From positions 2,976,001 through 3,040,000 of the forward strand of contig NZ_CP180537.1 in assembly GCF_047777955.1 (NCBI RefSeq): a DNA stretch of 64,000 nucleotides, in the 5' to 3' direction. Positions 31,146-40,087 of this stretch are shown one piece after another; positions within the stretch are counted from its first letter, which is position 1, and each line of letters begins with the position of its first letter. Below the pieces are notes generated by a model. The model did no database searches. It saw nothing but the letters and a program-made list of their open reading frames with translations, and was not told the DNA's origin. Made by a program: the position numbers and the translations under genes. Origin of the DNA: Didemnitutus sp047777955 (GTDB lineage Bacteria > Verrucomicrobiota > Verrucomicrobiia > Opitutales > Opitutaceae).

Positions 31146-32204
31146 ATGTTCGGCTTCCTCTTCGCTGTCGTCTTCACGCTCGCCACCTCGTTCTGGTGTT
31201 CGTTGCTGGAGGCGCTGGTGCTGAGCACGACCACGGCCGAGGTCGAGGCCCTGAAGCGCGCCAAGCCCGCGCGCGGGGCATTGCTGGAGCACTTCCGCAA
31301 CGAGATGGACGAGACGATCTCCTCCATCCTCACGCTCAACACCATGGCGCACACCCTCGGCTCCGTGATCGTGGGCGCGCTGGGCGCCGACCTCTTCGGC
31401 CACGCCTCGCTCGGCTTCATCTCCGGCGGCATGACGCTCGGCATCCTCATCCTTTCCGAGGTCATTCCGAAGAACCTCGGCGTCGTCCACCGCCCCGCCC
31501 TCCAGCCGCACGTGGTCTACCCGCTGCTCTGGATGACGCGCGTGCTGCGCCCGATCACCTGGCTCTGCAAGCAGGTGGTGAAGATCGTCGTCGGCAAGAA
31601 GGCCCTCCAGCACCACGCCGACCGCGAGATCATCCTCCTCGCCGAGAAGGGCGCGCAGGAAGGCACCATCTCGCGCAGCGAGTCGAACATCATCGCCAAC
31701 GCCCTCTCGCTCGACGACGTGCGCGTCGAGACCATCATGACGCCGCGCATCGTCGTGACGGCGCTCGCCCGCAACGCCACCGTCGGCGAGGTCTTCCGCG
31801 AGTATCCGAACATCCCCTTCGCCCGCATTCCGGTCTACGGCAAGAACCTCGACGACGTCGTCGGGCTGGTGCGCCGCCGCGACCTGCTCAAGGCCAAGGC
31901 GAACGACCAGGACTTCGACCTCGTCGAGAAACTGATGCAGGAGGTGCAGTTCGTGCCCGAGACCGTCACCGTCGGGCAGGCGCTCCAGCAGTTCCTCAAG
32001 ACGCACCAGCAGATCGCGGTCGTGGTCGACGAGTTCGGCGCCACCACCGGCGTGCTCACGATGGAGGACATCATGGAACACATCCTCGGGAAGGAGATCT
32101 TTGAGAAGGACGACGTCGCCGTGGACATGCGCGAGTTCGCCCGCTCCAAAACCCAGAAGCTCAGCCGTCCGCGCCGCGGCGACGCCGCGCCGGGCAAGGC
32201 CTGA
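31146..32204 (+). CDS. CNNM-domain and CBS-pair transport protein (HlyC/CorC-related)
   Basis: 352 residues from the ATG at 31146. The N-terminal DUF21/CNNM membrane domain (~1-175) has three to four hydrophobic segments and 'GILILSEVIPKNLG', a family motif. A tandem CBS pair follows ('IMTPRIVVTALARNATVGEVF', 'FARIPVYGKNLDDVVGLVRRRDLL', 'QIAVVVDEFGATTGVLTMEDIMEHILGKEI'), an adenylate/Mg-sensing module. The C-terminal CorC_HlyC transporter-associated domain is absent, as in the shorter members. Such proteins are linked to magnesium or cobalt homeostasis, and the 'haemolysin' label is historical. Lgt begins 44 bases downstream on the same strand. Confidence 0.88.
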   Translation: MFGFLFAVVFTLATSFWCSLLEALVLSTTTAEVEALKRAKPARGALLEHFRNEMDETISSILTLNTMAHTLGSVIVGALGADLFGHASLGFISGGMTLGILILSEVIPKNLGVVHRPALQPHVVYPLLWMTRVLRPITWLCKQVVKIVVGKKALQHHADREIILLAEKGAQEGTISRSESNIIANALSLDDVRVETIMTPRIVVTALARNATVGEVFREYPNIPFARIPVYGKNLDDVVGLVRRRDLLKAKANDQDFDLVEKLMQEVQFVPETVTVGQALQQFLKTHQQIAVVVDEFGATTGVLTMEDIMEHILGKEIFEKDDVAVDMREFARSKTQKLSRPRRGDAAPGKA

Positions 32205-32248
32205 CGCGCCGCCCCTCGTCCACCGCCCCCTTCACTTCACCGCCCTCC

Positions 32249-33064
32249 GTGTCTCCTCTCCTCGCCTACTGGGTCCACGACCTCAGCCCGTTCCTCATCC
32301 GCTTCGGCGAAAACTTCGGCATCCGCTACTACGGCCTCGCCTACCTGCTCGGCTTCGTCGCCGCGGGCGTGTTGCTCGCGCGCTATCACCGCGCCGGCCG
32401 GACCCCGCTCAATCTCGACGCCGCCACCGATCTGGTCGTTGCCATCATCGCCGGCGTCATCCTCGGCGGCCGCCTCGGCTACTTCATTTTCTACAAGCCT
32501 GACCTGCTGCTCCACGACCCGCTCGCGCTGCTGCGCCTGTGGGAGGGCGGCATGGCCAGCCACGGCGCCTTCATCGGCGTGGCGCTCGCGCTCTGGCTGT
32601 TCGCGCGCGGCCGCAAGGTTTCCTTCCTCCATCTCGGCGATCTCGTGGTCACCACCGCGCCCGTCGGCGTCTTCCTCGGGCGGGTCGCGAACTTCATCAA
32701 CGGCGAACTCTGGGGCAAGCACGCCGAGGTGCCGTGGGCGGTGATCTTCATGCACACCGGCGGCGGCACCGCGCCGCGCCACCCCTCGCAGCTCTACGAG
32801 GCGGCGACCGAGGGCCTACTGCTCTTCGCCTTCGCGCAATGGCGCTTCTGGAAGACCGACGTCGTGCTGCGCCAGCCGGGGCGGCTCGCCGGCGAGTTCC
32901 TGATCGGCTACGCGTTCGTCCGGATGTTCTGCGAGGTTTTCCGCGAGCCCGACGCCGCGCTCATCCTCGGCCTCAGCCGCGGCACGTTCTACTCGTTCTT
33001 CCTGATCGCCGCCGGCCTCGCCCTGATCGGACTGGCGCGCCGGAGCGCCGGTCCGTCCAAGTAG
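32249..33064 (+). CDS. lgt: Prolipoprotein diacylglyceryl transferase
   Basis: 271-residue integral membrane enzyme that transfers diacylglycerol from phosphatidylglycerol to the lipobox Cys of prolipoproteins. It starts at GTG 32249. Signature 'GRVANFINGELWG' contains the conserved Arg and Asn-Glu residues, and 'RHPSQLYEA' and 'GEFLIGYAFVRMFCEVFREPD' are also conserved. Early 'GIRYYGLAYLLGFV' is the usual first core helix. Seven membrane segments fit the known topology. Convergent with glgC, whose stop is only 16 bases away. Confidence 0.95.
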   Translation: MSPLLAYWVHDLSPFLIRFGENFGIRYYGLAYLLGFVAAGVLLARYHRAGRTPLNLDAATDLVVAIIAGVILGGRLGYFIFYKPDLLLHDPLALLRLWEGGMASHGAFIGVALALWLFARGRKVSFLHLGDLVVTTAPVGVFLGRVANFINGELWGKHAEVPWAVIFMHTGGGTAPRHPSQLYEAATEGLLLFAFAQWRFWKTDVVLRQPGRLAGEFLIGYAFVRMFCEVFREPDAALILGLSRGTFYSFFLIAAGLALIGLARRSAGPSK

Positions 33065-33080
33065 GCCGCGCCGGGCGGGA

Positions 33081-34370
33081 TCAGAGCGTGAAGCCCGACG
33101 GGATCACGCCGCCCTTGCAGACGCAGAGCACGCCGTCGCGGATCACGATGTCGTGCGGATACTCGCCGTCCGCCTTGCCTTCGGGCGAGAGCGTGACGTT
33201 GTCGCCGATGCGGGCGTTCTTGTCGATGATGGTGCGGCGGATCCGGCAGTTGCGCCCGACGCCGAAGGTCGGGCGTCCGGCCTTGCGATCCGCGGCGACC
33301 TCCTCCTCGGTCTGGTAATAGTCCGCGCCCATCATCACGACGTCCTGCAGGTCGGAGTTCTCGCCGAGGATGGAGCGGATGCCGATCAGGCAGTGGCGCA
33401 GCTTCGAATCGGTCACGATGCACCCGTCGCCGATGACGACGTGGTCGATGTCGCAATGATTGATCTTCGAGGCGGGCAGGTAGCGCGCGTGGGTGTAGAT
33501 CGGGGCGTTGCGGTCGAAGAAATTGAACGGCGGCAGCGGTTGCGCGAGCGCGAGGTTGGCCTCGAAGAAGGCGCGGACGGTGCCGATGTCCTCCCAGTAG
33601 CCCTCGAAGACGTAGCTGCAAAGCTTGGCCTTGCCGAGCAGGCTCGGGATGACCTCCTTGCCGAAATCCTTCATCGTGTTGTCCAGCGCGCGGGCGAGGA
33701 CGTCGCGGCTGAACACGTAGATGCCCATCGAGGCGAGGCAGCGCTTCTCGCCCGTCTTGTTCGTGCCGAGGCGCGCCTCGAGCGTGTCGCTCATCGCGAG
33801 GCCGTTGATGATCGCCGGATCCTTCGGCTTCTCGACGAATTCGGTGATCGTCAGGTCGTCGGCGACGCGCATCAGGCCCAGGCCCTCGACCTTCGAGGCG
33901 GCGAACGGGATCGCCGCGATCGTCACGTCGGCCTTAGTTTCCAGATGCTGCTGCACGATCTTGTCGAAATCCATCCGGTAGAGCTGGTCGCCGGAGAGGA
34001 TGAGGATGATCTCGTGCCGGTGGCTGTTGAAGTGGACGATGTTTCGCCGCACGGCGTCCGCGGTGCCTTCATACCACGCGTTGCTCTTCTCCGTCTGCTC
34101 GGCGGAGAGGATGTCGACGAAGCCGCCGCTGAACGGATCGAAGTGAAAGCTCTTCTGAATGTGCCGGTGCAGCGAGGCCGTCAGGAACTGCGTGAGCAGG
34201 AAGATCCGGTTGTAGCCGGAGTTGATGCAATTGCTGATCGGGATGTCGACGAGGCGGTATTTGCCGGCGAGCGGCACCGCGGGCTTGCAGCGTTCCTTCG
34301 TGAGCGGGAACAGTCGCGTGCCGCGACCACCTCCCATGATGACGGACAAAACTCGTTTGGAGTTGGGCAT
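33081..34370 (-). CDS. glgC: Glucose-1-phosphate adenylyltransferase
   Basis: 429-residue ADP-glucose pyrophosphorylase, the committed step of bacterial glycogen synthesis. Nucleotidyltransferase motif 'MGGGRGTRLFPLTKERCKPAVPLAGKYR' (residues ~12-40), 'SGDQLYRMDF' (catalytic Asp), 'FVEKPKDP' (sugar-phosphate Lys) and 'EGYWEDIGTVRAF' are present. The C-terminal left-handed beta-helix with hexapeptide repeats begins near residue 300 and includes the allosteric region. The sequence resembles the plant/cyanobacterial subgroup more than enterobacterial GlgC. Divergent from glmS across a 65-base gap. Confidence 0.93.
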   Translation of the reverse strand: MPNSKRVLSVIMGGGRGTRLFPLTKERCKPAVPLAGKYRLVDIPISNCINSGYNRIFLLTQFLTASLHRHIQKSFHFDPFSGGFVDILSAEQTEKSNAWYEGTADAVRRNIVHFNSHRHEIILILSGDQLYRMDFDKIVQQHLETKADVTIAAIPFAASKVEGLGLMRVADDLTITEFVEKPKDPAIINGLAMSDTLEARLGTNKTGEKRCLASMGIYVFSRDVLARALDNTMKDFGKEVIPSLLGKAKLCSYVFEGYWEDIGTVRAFFEANLALAQPLPPFNFFDRNAPIYTHARYLPASKINHCDIDHVVIGDGCIVTDSKLRHCLIGIRSILGENSDLQDVVMMGADYYQTEEEVAADRKAGRPTFGVGRNCRIRRTIIDKNARIGDNVTLSPEGKADGEYPHDIVIRDGVLCVCKGGVIPSGFTL

Positions 34371-34435
34371 GGTAAGCTAAAGGCCTTGCGTATCATCTGG
34401 GCGACTTCTCAAATCGCCAGACAAAACCAAAACGT

Positions 34436-36292
34436 ATGTGTGGCATCGTCGGCTACGTGGGCAAAAACAAGGCGGCCCCCCTCATTCTCGAAGGCCTGAA
34501 GCGACTGGAATACCGCGGCTATGACTCCGCCGGCGTGGCAGTCTGGCAGGACGGCGGCTTCACCGTCGCGAAGAAGATCGGCCGCGTCGCCAACCTGGAG
34601 CCGGAGGTGGCGAAGCTCCGCCTCTCGAGCAGCTACGGCATGGGCCACACCCGCTGGGCGACGCACGGCGGCGTCACCGACGCCAACGCCCACCCGCACG
34701 TCAGCAGCGACGGCAAGATCGCCCTGATCCACAACGGCGTGATCGAGAACTACGCCTCGATCAAAAAATTCCTCGCCGCCAAGGGCTATACCTTCAAGTC
34801 GGAGACCGACACCGAAGTCCTCTGCAACGCCATCGCCTACCACTACGCGAAGGAACCGGCGCCGGGCGACCCGACCGAGAGCCGCTTCGTCACGGCGGTG
34901 CGCAAGACCCTGCGCCACGCCGAGGGCACCTACGGCATCGTCGTCATGGCGGTCGACGCGCCCGGCGAACTGGTCACGGCGCGCAAGGGCTCCCCGCTCA
35001 TCCTCGGCATCGGCGACGGCGAGAGCCTCGTCGCCTCCGACGTCGCGGCGATTGTCAGCCGCACGCAGAACGTCGTCTACCTCAAGGACGGCGAGGTCGC
35101 CCACCTCACGCCGAAGAACTTCACGATCACGACGCTGGCCGCCGCGGACGTCTCGCCAGTCATCGACAAGGTCACCTGGTCCATCTCCGACGCGGAGTTG
35201 AACGGCTACGCGCACTTCATGGAGAAGGAGATTTTCGAGCAGCCGCAGGCGCTGGAAAACACCATGCGCGGCCGCTTCTCCGAGGACGGCAGCACGGCGC
35301 AGTTCGGCGGCCTGAACATCAGCGCGAACGAATTCCGCAGCTACGAGCGCTTCCAGTTCCTCGCCTGCGGCACCGCCCTGCACGCCTGCATGGTGACCGA
35401 GCACCTGATCGAGCGCTTCGCCCGCGTGCCGGTCGAGTGCGACTACGCCTCCGAGTTCCGCTACCGCAACACCCCGCTCGATCCCAACACGCTCTTCTTC
35501 ACCATGAGCCAGTCGGGCGAGACGATCGACACGCTCGCCGCCATGCGCGAGGCGAAGCGCAAGGGCTACAAGGTCCTCGCGGTGAACAACGTCGTCGGCT
35601 CGACCATCGCGCGCGAGGCGGACGGCGGCATCTACCAGCACGTCGGCCCCGAGGTCGGCGTGGCCTCGACCAAGGCCTTCACCTCCCAGTTGCTCATCGG
35701 CGCCATGCTCGCGCTCTACATCGGCCGCATGCGCGACCTGAGCTTCAGCGACGGCACCGAGATCGTCCAGGCCCTCAAGGGCGCGCCCGACCTCGTGCGC
35801 ACGGCGCTCAAGCAGGCCGACCACATCCGCGGGATCGCCCGGCGCTACGCCCACCACCGCGACATGCTGTTCCTCGGCCGCATGACGCTCTTCCCCGTCG
35901 CCCTCGAAGGCGCGCTGAAGCTGAAGGAGATTTCCTACATCCACGCCGAGGGCTACCCGGCGGCGGAGATGAAGCACGGCCCCATCGCCCTGATCAGCGA
36001 GCACTGCCCGTCGGTCTTCTTCGTCTCCTCCGGCGAGATGTTCAACAAGGTCGTCTCCTCCATGCAGGAGATCAAGGCGCGCAAGGGCCAGATCATCGCC
36101 GTTTGCACCGACGGCTGCAAACTGCCCGAGGGCCTCGCCGACGAGGTCATCCCCATTCCCGAATGCCACGAGGCCGTGCTGCCGATCGTGGCCACCATCC
36201 CGGTCCAGCTCCTGAGCTACTACATCGCCGTCGAACTCGGCCGCGATGTCGACAAACCCCGCAACCTGGCCAAGTCGGTCACGGTCGAGTAA
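34436..36292 (+). CDS. glmS: Glutamine-fructose-6-phosphate aminotransferase
   Basis: 618-residue enzyme making glucosamine-6-phosphate for peptidoglycan and LPS. After Met removal the catalytic Cys is N-terminal in 'MCGIVGYVGK'. The glutaminase domain carries 'RWATHGGVTDANAHPH' and 'HNGVIENY'. Two SIS isomerase domains follow ('CGTALHACMVTEHLIERFARVPVECDYASEFRYR', 'SQSGETIDTLAAMR', 'EGYPAAEMKHGPIALI') and the tail ends 'KPRNLAKSVTVE', as in all GlmS. Its stop TAA shares its last A with the trpE ATG (TAATG), suggesting translational coupling. No glmS ribozyme is visible in the 65-base leader. Confidence 0.97.
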   Translation: MCGIVGYVGKNKAAPLILEGLKRLEYRGYDSAGVAVWQDGGFTVAKKIGRVANLEPEVAKLRLSSSYGMGHTRWATHGGVTDANAHPHVSSDGKIALIHNGVIENYASIKKFLAAKGYTFKSETDTEVLCNAIAYHYAKEPAPGDPTESRFVTAVRKTLRHAEGTYGIVVMAVDAPGELVTARKGSPLILGIGDGESLVASDVAAIVSRTQNVVYLKDGEVAHLTPKNFTITTLAAADVSPVIDKVTWSISDAELNGYAHFMEKEIFEQPQALENTMRGRFSEDGSTAQFGGLNISANEFRSYERFQFLACGTALHACMVTEHLIERFARVPVECDYASEFRYRNTPLDPNTLFFTMSQSGETIDTLAAMREAKRKGYKVLAVNNVVGSTIAREADGGIYQHVGPEVGVASTKAFTSQLLIGAMLALYIGRMRDLSFSDGTEIVQALKGAPDLVRTALKQADHIRGIARRYAHHRDMLFLGRMTLFPVALEGALKLKEISYIHAEGYPAAEMKHGPIALISEHCPSVFFVSSGEMFNKVVSSMQEIKARKGQIIAVCTDGCKLPEGLADEVIPIPECHEAVLPIVATIPVQLLSYYIAVELGRDVDKPRNLAKSVTVE

Positions 36293-37725
36293 TGCGCGTC
36301 CACCCTTCCCGCTCCGAATTCCTCGCCCTCAGCGCGCGAGGCAACGTCATCCCGGTCGCCGCCGAACTGCTCGCCGACCTCGAGACGCCGGTCTCGGCGT
36401 TCGCCAAGCTCCGCGCCCGCGGCCCGGCCTTCCTGCTCGAGTCGGTCGAGGGCGGCGAACACCTCTCGCGCTACAGCTTCGTCGGCTGCAACCCGCGCAA
36501 GATCCTCTCCGCCCGCGCGGGCGAGGGCGACCCGCTGCAGGAGCTCGAGCGCGAGATGCGCCAATATCGGCCGGTCGAGCTGCCGGGCCTGCCGCCGTTC
36601 ACCGGCGGCGCCGTCGGCTACCTCGGCTACGAATACATCCACGGCGTCGAGCGCACCGTGCCCCTGGCCGCGCGCGACGACCTCGGCGTGCCGATGATGT
36701 GGTTCATGCTCTGCGATTCGCTGGTCGTGTTCGACCGCGCGAAGCAGGCGCTCCGCCTCATCGTCAACGCCCATGTCGGCTCCGATGCCGGCGCCGCCTA
36801 CGACGCTGCCGTCACCGAAATCGAGCGCCTACGGGGCGTGCTGCGCCAGCCCTGCCCGCTCGCCCCCGCCGAGCTGGGCGAACTCGACGGCATCACCGTG
36901 CCGCCGGGCAACCACTCGCAGGCCAGCTTCGAGCAGATGGTCGAGGACTCCAAGGAGTTCATCCGCGCCGGCGACATTTTCCAGATCGTGCTCTCGCAGC
37001 GTTTCAGCCGCGACTTCAGGAAGTCGCCGCTCGACCTCTACCGCGCCCTGCGCACGGTGAATCCGTCGCCCTACATGTTCATCCTCGAGACCGGCGACTT
37101 CGCCCTGGTCGGCGCGTCCCCCGAGGTGCACGTGCGCCTGACGGGGCGCCTGGCGGAAATCCGCCCCATCGCCGGCACGCGCCCGCGCGGCAAGACCCCG
37201 GAGGAAGACCTCGCGCTGGAAAAGGACCTCCTCGCGGACGAAAAGGAGAAGGCCGAGCACCTCATGCTCGTCGACCTCGCCCGCAACGACTTCGGCCGCG
37301 TCTGCAGCTACGGCAGCGTGAAGGTGCCGGAGTTCATGACCATCGAGCGCTACTCCCACGTGATGCACATCGTGTCACAGGTGGAGGGACAACTTGCGCC
37401 AGAACGTTCCGCTTTCGACCTGATCCGTGCCACTTTCCCCGCCGGCACTGTCAGCGGCGCCCCCAAGGTCCGCGCCATGCAGCTGATCGCCCAATTCGAG
37501 GGCACCCAGCGCGGCACCTACGCCGGCGCGCTCGGTTATTTCAGCTACAACGGCAACCTTGATTCCTGCATAACTCTCCGCACGGCATTGCTTAAGGACG
37601 GCAAGGTCCACGTGCAGGCGGGGGCCGGACTCGTCGCCGACTCGGTGCCGGCCACCGAGTATCAGGAGACGATCAACAAGGCTTCCGCCCTCTTCAAAGC
37701 CATCGCCTTGGCCGAGAAAATGTAG
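36292..37725 (+). CDS. trpE: Anthranilate synthase component I
   Basis: 477-residue chorismate-utilising enzyme of tryptophan synthesis. N-terminal 'AFLLESVEGGEHLSRYSFVG' includes the LLES tryptophan feedback site. The catalytic domain shows 'QIVLSQRF', 'NPSPYMFILE', 'GASPEVHVRL', 'PIAGTRPRGKTPEED', 'HLMLVDLARNDFGR', 'FPAGTVSGAPKVRAMQLI' and 'GALGYFSYNG'. Length is in the normal range. It overlaps glmS by one base and is alone; trpG and other trp genes are not in the window. A GTCCGG-type hairpin follows the stop. Confidence 0.95.
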   Translation: MRVHPSRSEFLALSARGNVIPVAAELLADLETPVSAFAKLRARGPAFLLESVEGGEHLSRYSFVGCNPRKILSARAGEGDPLQELEREMRQYRPVELPGLPPFTGGAVGYLGYEYIHGVERTVPLAARDDLGVPMMWFMLCDSLVVFDRAKQALRLIVNAHVGSDAGAAYDAAVTEIERLRGVLRQPCPLAPAELGELDGITVPPGNHSQASFEQMVEDSKEFIRAGDIFQIVLSQRFSRDFRKSPLDLYRALRTVNPSPYMFILETGDFALVGASPEVHVRLTGRLAEIRPIAGTRPRGKTPEEDLALEKDLLADEKEKAEHLMLVDLARNDFGRVCSYGSVKVPEFMTIERYSHVMHIVSQVEGQLAPERSAFDLIRATFPAGTVSGAPKVRAMQLIAQFEGTQRGTYAGALGYFSYNGNLDSCITLRTALLKDGKVHVQAGAGLVADSVPATEYQETINKASALFKAIALAEKM

Positions 37726-37756
37726 GGTTTTGGCGTCCGGACGGCACAGCCGGACG
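37723..37756 (+). repeat. GTAGGG-linked palindrome after trpE
   Basis: The trpE stop is followed by GGG and, after a short spacer, CGTCCGG (37734-37740) paired with CCGGACG (37750-37756), 9-base loop. No T-tract follows. It shares the 'TAGGG then palindrome after a stop codon' arrangement with the elements at 11696 and 15742. Confidence 0.5.
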
Positions 37757-37830
37757 TAATTCGGGTCAAACAGAACGACTGGGAATTTCCACGCGTCGTC
37801 CGGCATCTAATGTGCAGGACACCGGTTGAA

Positions 37831-38955
37831 ATGACCACCGTGTCTCACTCCCTCCACGCCATGCCTCATCGCAAAAAGCTCCTCCGCGCTGCGCCGGCTG
37901 TCGAAGAAACCGCTCCCGCGCGCGTCCAACCTGTTTCCATCCCCTCCGTCGACGAAAGCCTCACTGTCCGCCCCGAGATCAAGCCCGCGCCCACCGCGGC
38001 CCAGTCCGAGTTCGACAAGGCTTCCCCCGTCGACCGTCGCGACGAACGCTCGAATCTCCAGCTCTACCTGAACGAGATTCGCCAGACGCCCCTCCTCACC
38101 ATCGAGGAGGAGATCAAGCTCGCCGCCCGCATCAAGCGCGGCGACAAGTCCGCCCGCGACCACATGATCAAGGCGAACCTCCGCCTCGTCGTGAAGATCG
38201 CCTACGACTACAAGGACATGGGCCTGCCGCTCATGGATCTCATTTCGGAAGGCAACCTCGGCCTCATCAAGGCCGTCGAGCGCTTCGACCCCGCCAAGGG
38301 CGGCAAGCTCTCCACCTACGCCGCCTGGTGGATCAAGCAGTCGATGAAGCGCGCCCTGGCCAACCAGTCCAAGACCATCCGCCTCCCCGTCCACCTGGTC
38401 GACAAGATCGCCCGCATGCGCCGGACGATCAACGCGCTCACCGACGAGTTCGGCCGCGAGCCGACCAACGAGGAGATCGCCTACGAGATGCAGATGCCGG
38501 TCAACAAGATCGCCCTGCTCAAGACCGTCAGCGTCCGCCCGGCTTCCCTCGACGCGCCCGTGGGCGAGGACAGCGACTCCGCCACGCTCGGCGACCTCGT
38601 CGGCGACGAGAGCACCGTCGCGCCCGACGCCGACCTCGGCGAGCGCAACCTCCGCGAGAACCTCCGCGCCATGGTCGACTCCCTCGACCCGCGCGAGGCC
38701 GCCATCATCAAGATGCGCTTCGGCCTCGACGGCGAGAAGGAGCTCACCCTCGAGGAGGTCGGCAAGAAATTCAAGGTCACCCGCGAGCGCATCCGCCAGC
38801 TCGAGTATCTCGCGCTCTCGAAGATCCGCCGCCAGATGGCCAAGCACGACAAGCAGCGCACGGCCGACGAGATCGACCAAGAAACCCGCGCCGAGGAGCG
38901 GGCCCAGACCATCCGCGACTACCTCGCGCGCAACGGCAGCCAGGCGAACGACTGA
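37831..38955 (+). CDS. RNA polymerase sigma-70 factor, RpoD/SigA type
   Basis: Group 1/2 sigma factor of about 374 residues. ATG codons at 37810, 37831 and 37861 are all in frame; 37831 has a weak AGGA upstream, so the start is uncertain. Region 1.2 is 'SNLQLYLNEIRQTPLLT'. Region 2 is 'HMIKANLRLVVKIAYDYKDMGLPLMDLISEGNLGLIKAVERFDP' with the region-2.4 'WWIKQSMKRAL'. Region 3 follows and region 4.2 is 'LTLEEVGKKFKVTRERIRQLEY'. It lacks region 1.1 and the non-conserved insert of E. coli RpoD. It could be the principal sigma factor or an RpoS-like paralogue. A terminator follows. Confidence 0.9.
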   Translation: MTTVSHSLHAMPHRKKLLRAAPAVEETAPARVQPVSIPSVDESLTVRPEIKPAPTAAQSEFDKASPVDRRDERSNLQLYLNEIRQTPLLTIEEEIKLAARIKRGDKSARDHMIKANLRLVVKIAYDYKDMGLPLMDLISEGNLGLIKAVERFDPAKGGKLSTYAAWWIKQSMKRALANQSKTIRLPVHLVDKIARMRRTINALTDEFGREPTNEEIAYEMQMPVNKIALLKTVSVRPASLDAPVGEDSDSATLGDLVGDESTVAPDADLGERNLRENLRAMVDSLDPREAAIIKMRFGLDGEKELTLEEVGKKFKVTRERIRQLEYLALSKIRRQMAKHDKQRTADEIDQETRAEERAQTIRDYLARNGSQAND

Positions 38956-38985
38956 GCCGCCAGTCTACCTCAGACCGATCTTCCA

Positions 38986-39018
38986 GGCGTCCCGCACCAC
39001 GGGGCGCCTTTTGTTTTT
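38986..39018 (+). terminator. Intrinsic terminator after the sigma factor gene
   Basis: Nine-pair stem GGCGTCCCG (38986-38994) with CGGGGCGCC (39000-39008), one T-G pair, five-base loop, followed by TTTTGTTTTT (39009-39018). Confidence 0.88.
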
Positions 39019-39137
39019 GGCCCGCGTCATCGGTCAAACCGCCCTTGCGATCCGGCAATCCCGCGCGCAATTTCCTCCCGCTTTCCGGAGCTGTGAGTCC
39101 CCCCGCGCGGCTCTCCAACGTTCACCCCTGCCCCTCC

Positions 39138-40087
39138 ATGACGCTGCCGCGTTTGCTCGCTCCTGTCGCACTCTCCCTGACCCTGCTCGCCGTTTCGGCG
39201 TCCGCCGCCGGCGAAAAGATCGCCGTCATCCCCAAGGGCACGACGCACAGCTTCTGGAAATCCGTCGAGGCCGGCGCCCGCCAGGCCGGCGCCGAGTTCG
39301 GCGTCGAGATCCTCTGGAAAGGCCCGCTCAAGGAGGACGACCGCGCCCAGCAGATCGGCGTCGTGCAGCAATTCGTCGCCTCGAACGTCGATGCCATCGT
39401 CCTCGCCCCGCTCGACGACACCGCGCTGCGCACGCCGGTGAAGAGCGCCATGGACCGCCACATCCCGGTCGTGATCTTCGACTCCGGCCTGAAGGCCGAG
39501 GCCGGCAAGGACTTCGTCAGCTTCGTCGCGACCGACAACCACCTCGGCGGCAAGCTCGCGGGCGAGGAACTCGTCCGCCTGCTCGGCGGCAAGGGCAAGG
39601 TCGTGCTCCTCCGCTACTCCGAGGGCTCGGCCAGCACCGCCGCCCGCGAGGCGGGTTTCCTCGAGGTGCTGAAGGCGCATCCGGACATCGAGCTCCTCGT
39701 CGAAAACCGCTACGCCGGCGCGACCATCGCCTCCGCGCAGGACGCCGCGATGAACCTGATCGACAAGATCCGCGCGGCCGACGGCGTCTTCGCCCCGAAC
39801 GAGTCGAGCACGCAGGGCCTCCTGCTCGCTCTCCGCCAGACCGGCCTCGCCGGCCAGAAGAAATTCGTCGGCTTCGACGCCACCCCTTCCTCCTCGCCGC
39901 GCTCAAGAAGGGCGACATCCAGGCGCTCGTCGCGCAAAACCCCCAGAAGATGGGCTACCTCGGCGTCGCGACCGCGGTCCGCCACCTGCGCGGCGAGAAA
40001 GTCGCCGCCGTCGTCGACACCGGCTGCGTGCTCGTGACGCCGCAATCGCTCGACACGCCCGCGGTCCGCGCCGTCCTCGGCCATTGA
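39138..40087 (+). CDS. Sugar ABC transporter substrate-binding protein, ribose type (frame broken at 39883-39886)
   Basis: Periplasmic binding protein of the RbsB/type-1 fold, about 316 residues when mended. Signal peptide 'LLAPVALSLTLLAVSASA' precedes 'IAVIPKGTTHSFWKSVEAGARQAG'. Further family segments are 'VDAIVLAPLDDTAL', 'VVIFDSGL', 'FVATDNHLGGKLAGE' and 'ADGVFAPNESSTQG'. After 'FVGFDAT' the frame breaks at CCCC (39883-39886); one more C restores 'PFLLAALKKGDIQALVAQNPQKMGYLG', the standard RbsB C-terminal motif. The stop TGA overlaps the TTG start of the ATPase gene. Ligand is probably a pentose, hexose or related sugar. Confidence 0.88.

Noticed and set aside
34371..34435. glmS ribozyme or GlcN6P-responsive leader
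   Set aside because: The gap is only 65 bases and lacks the ribozyme core; too short for a glmS ribozyme.
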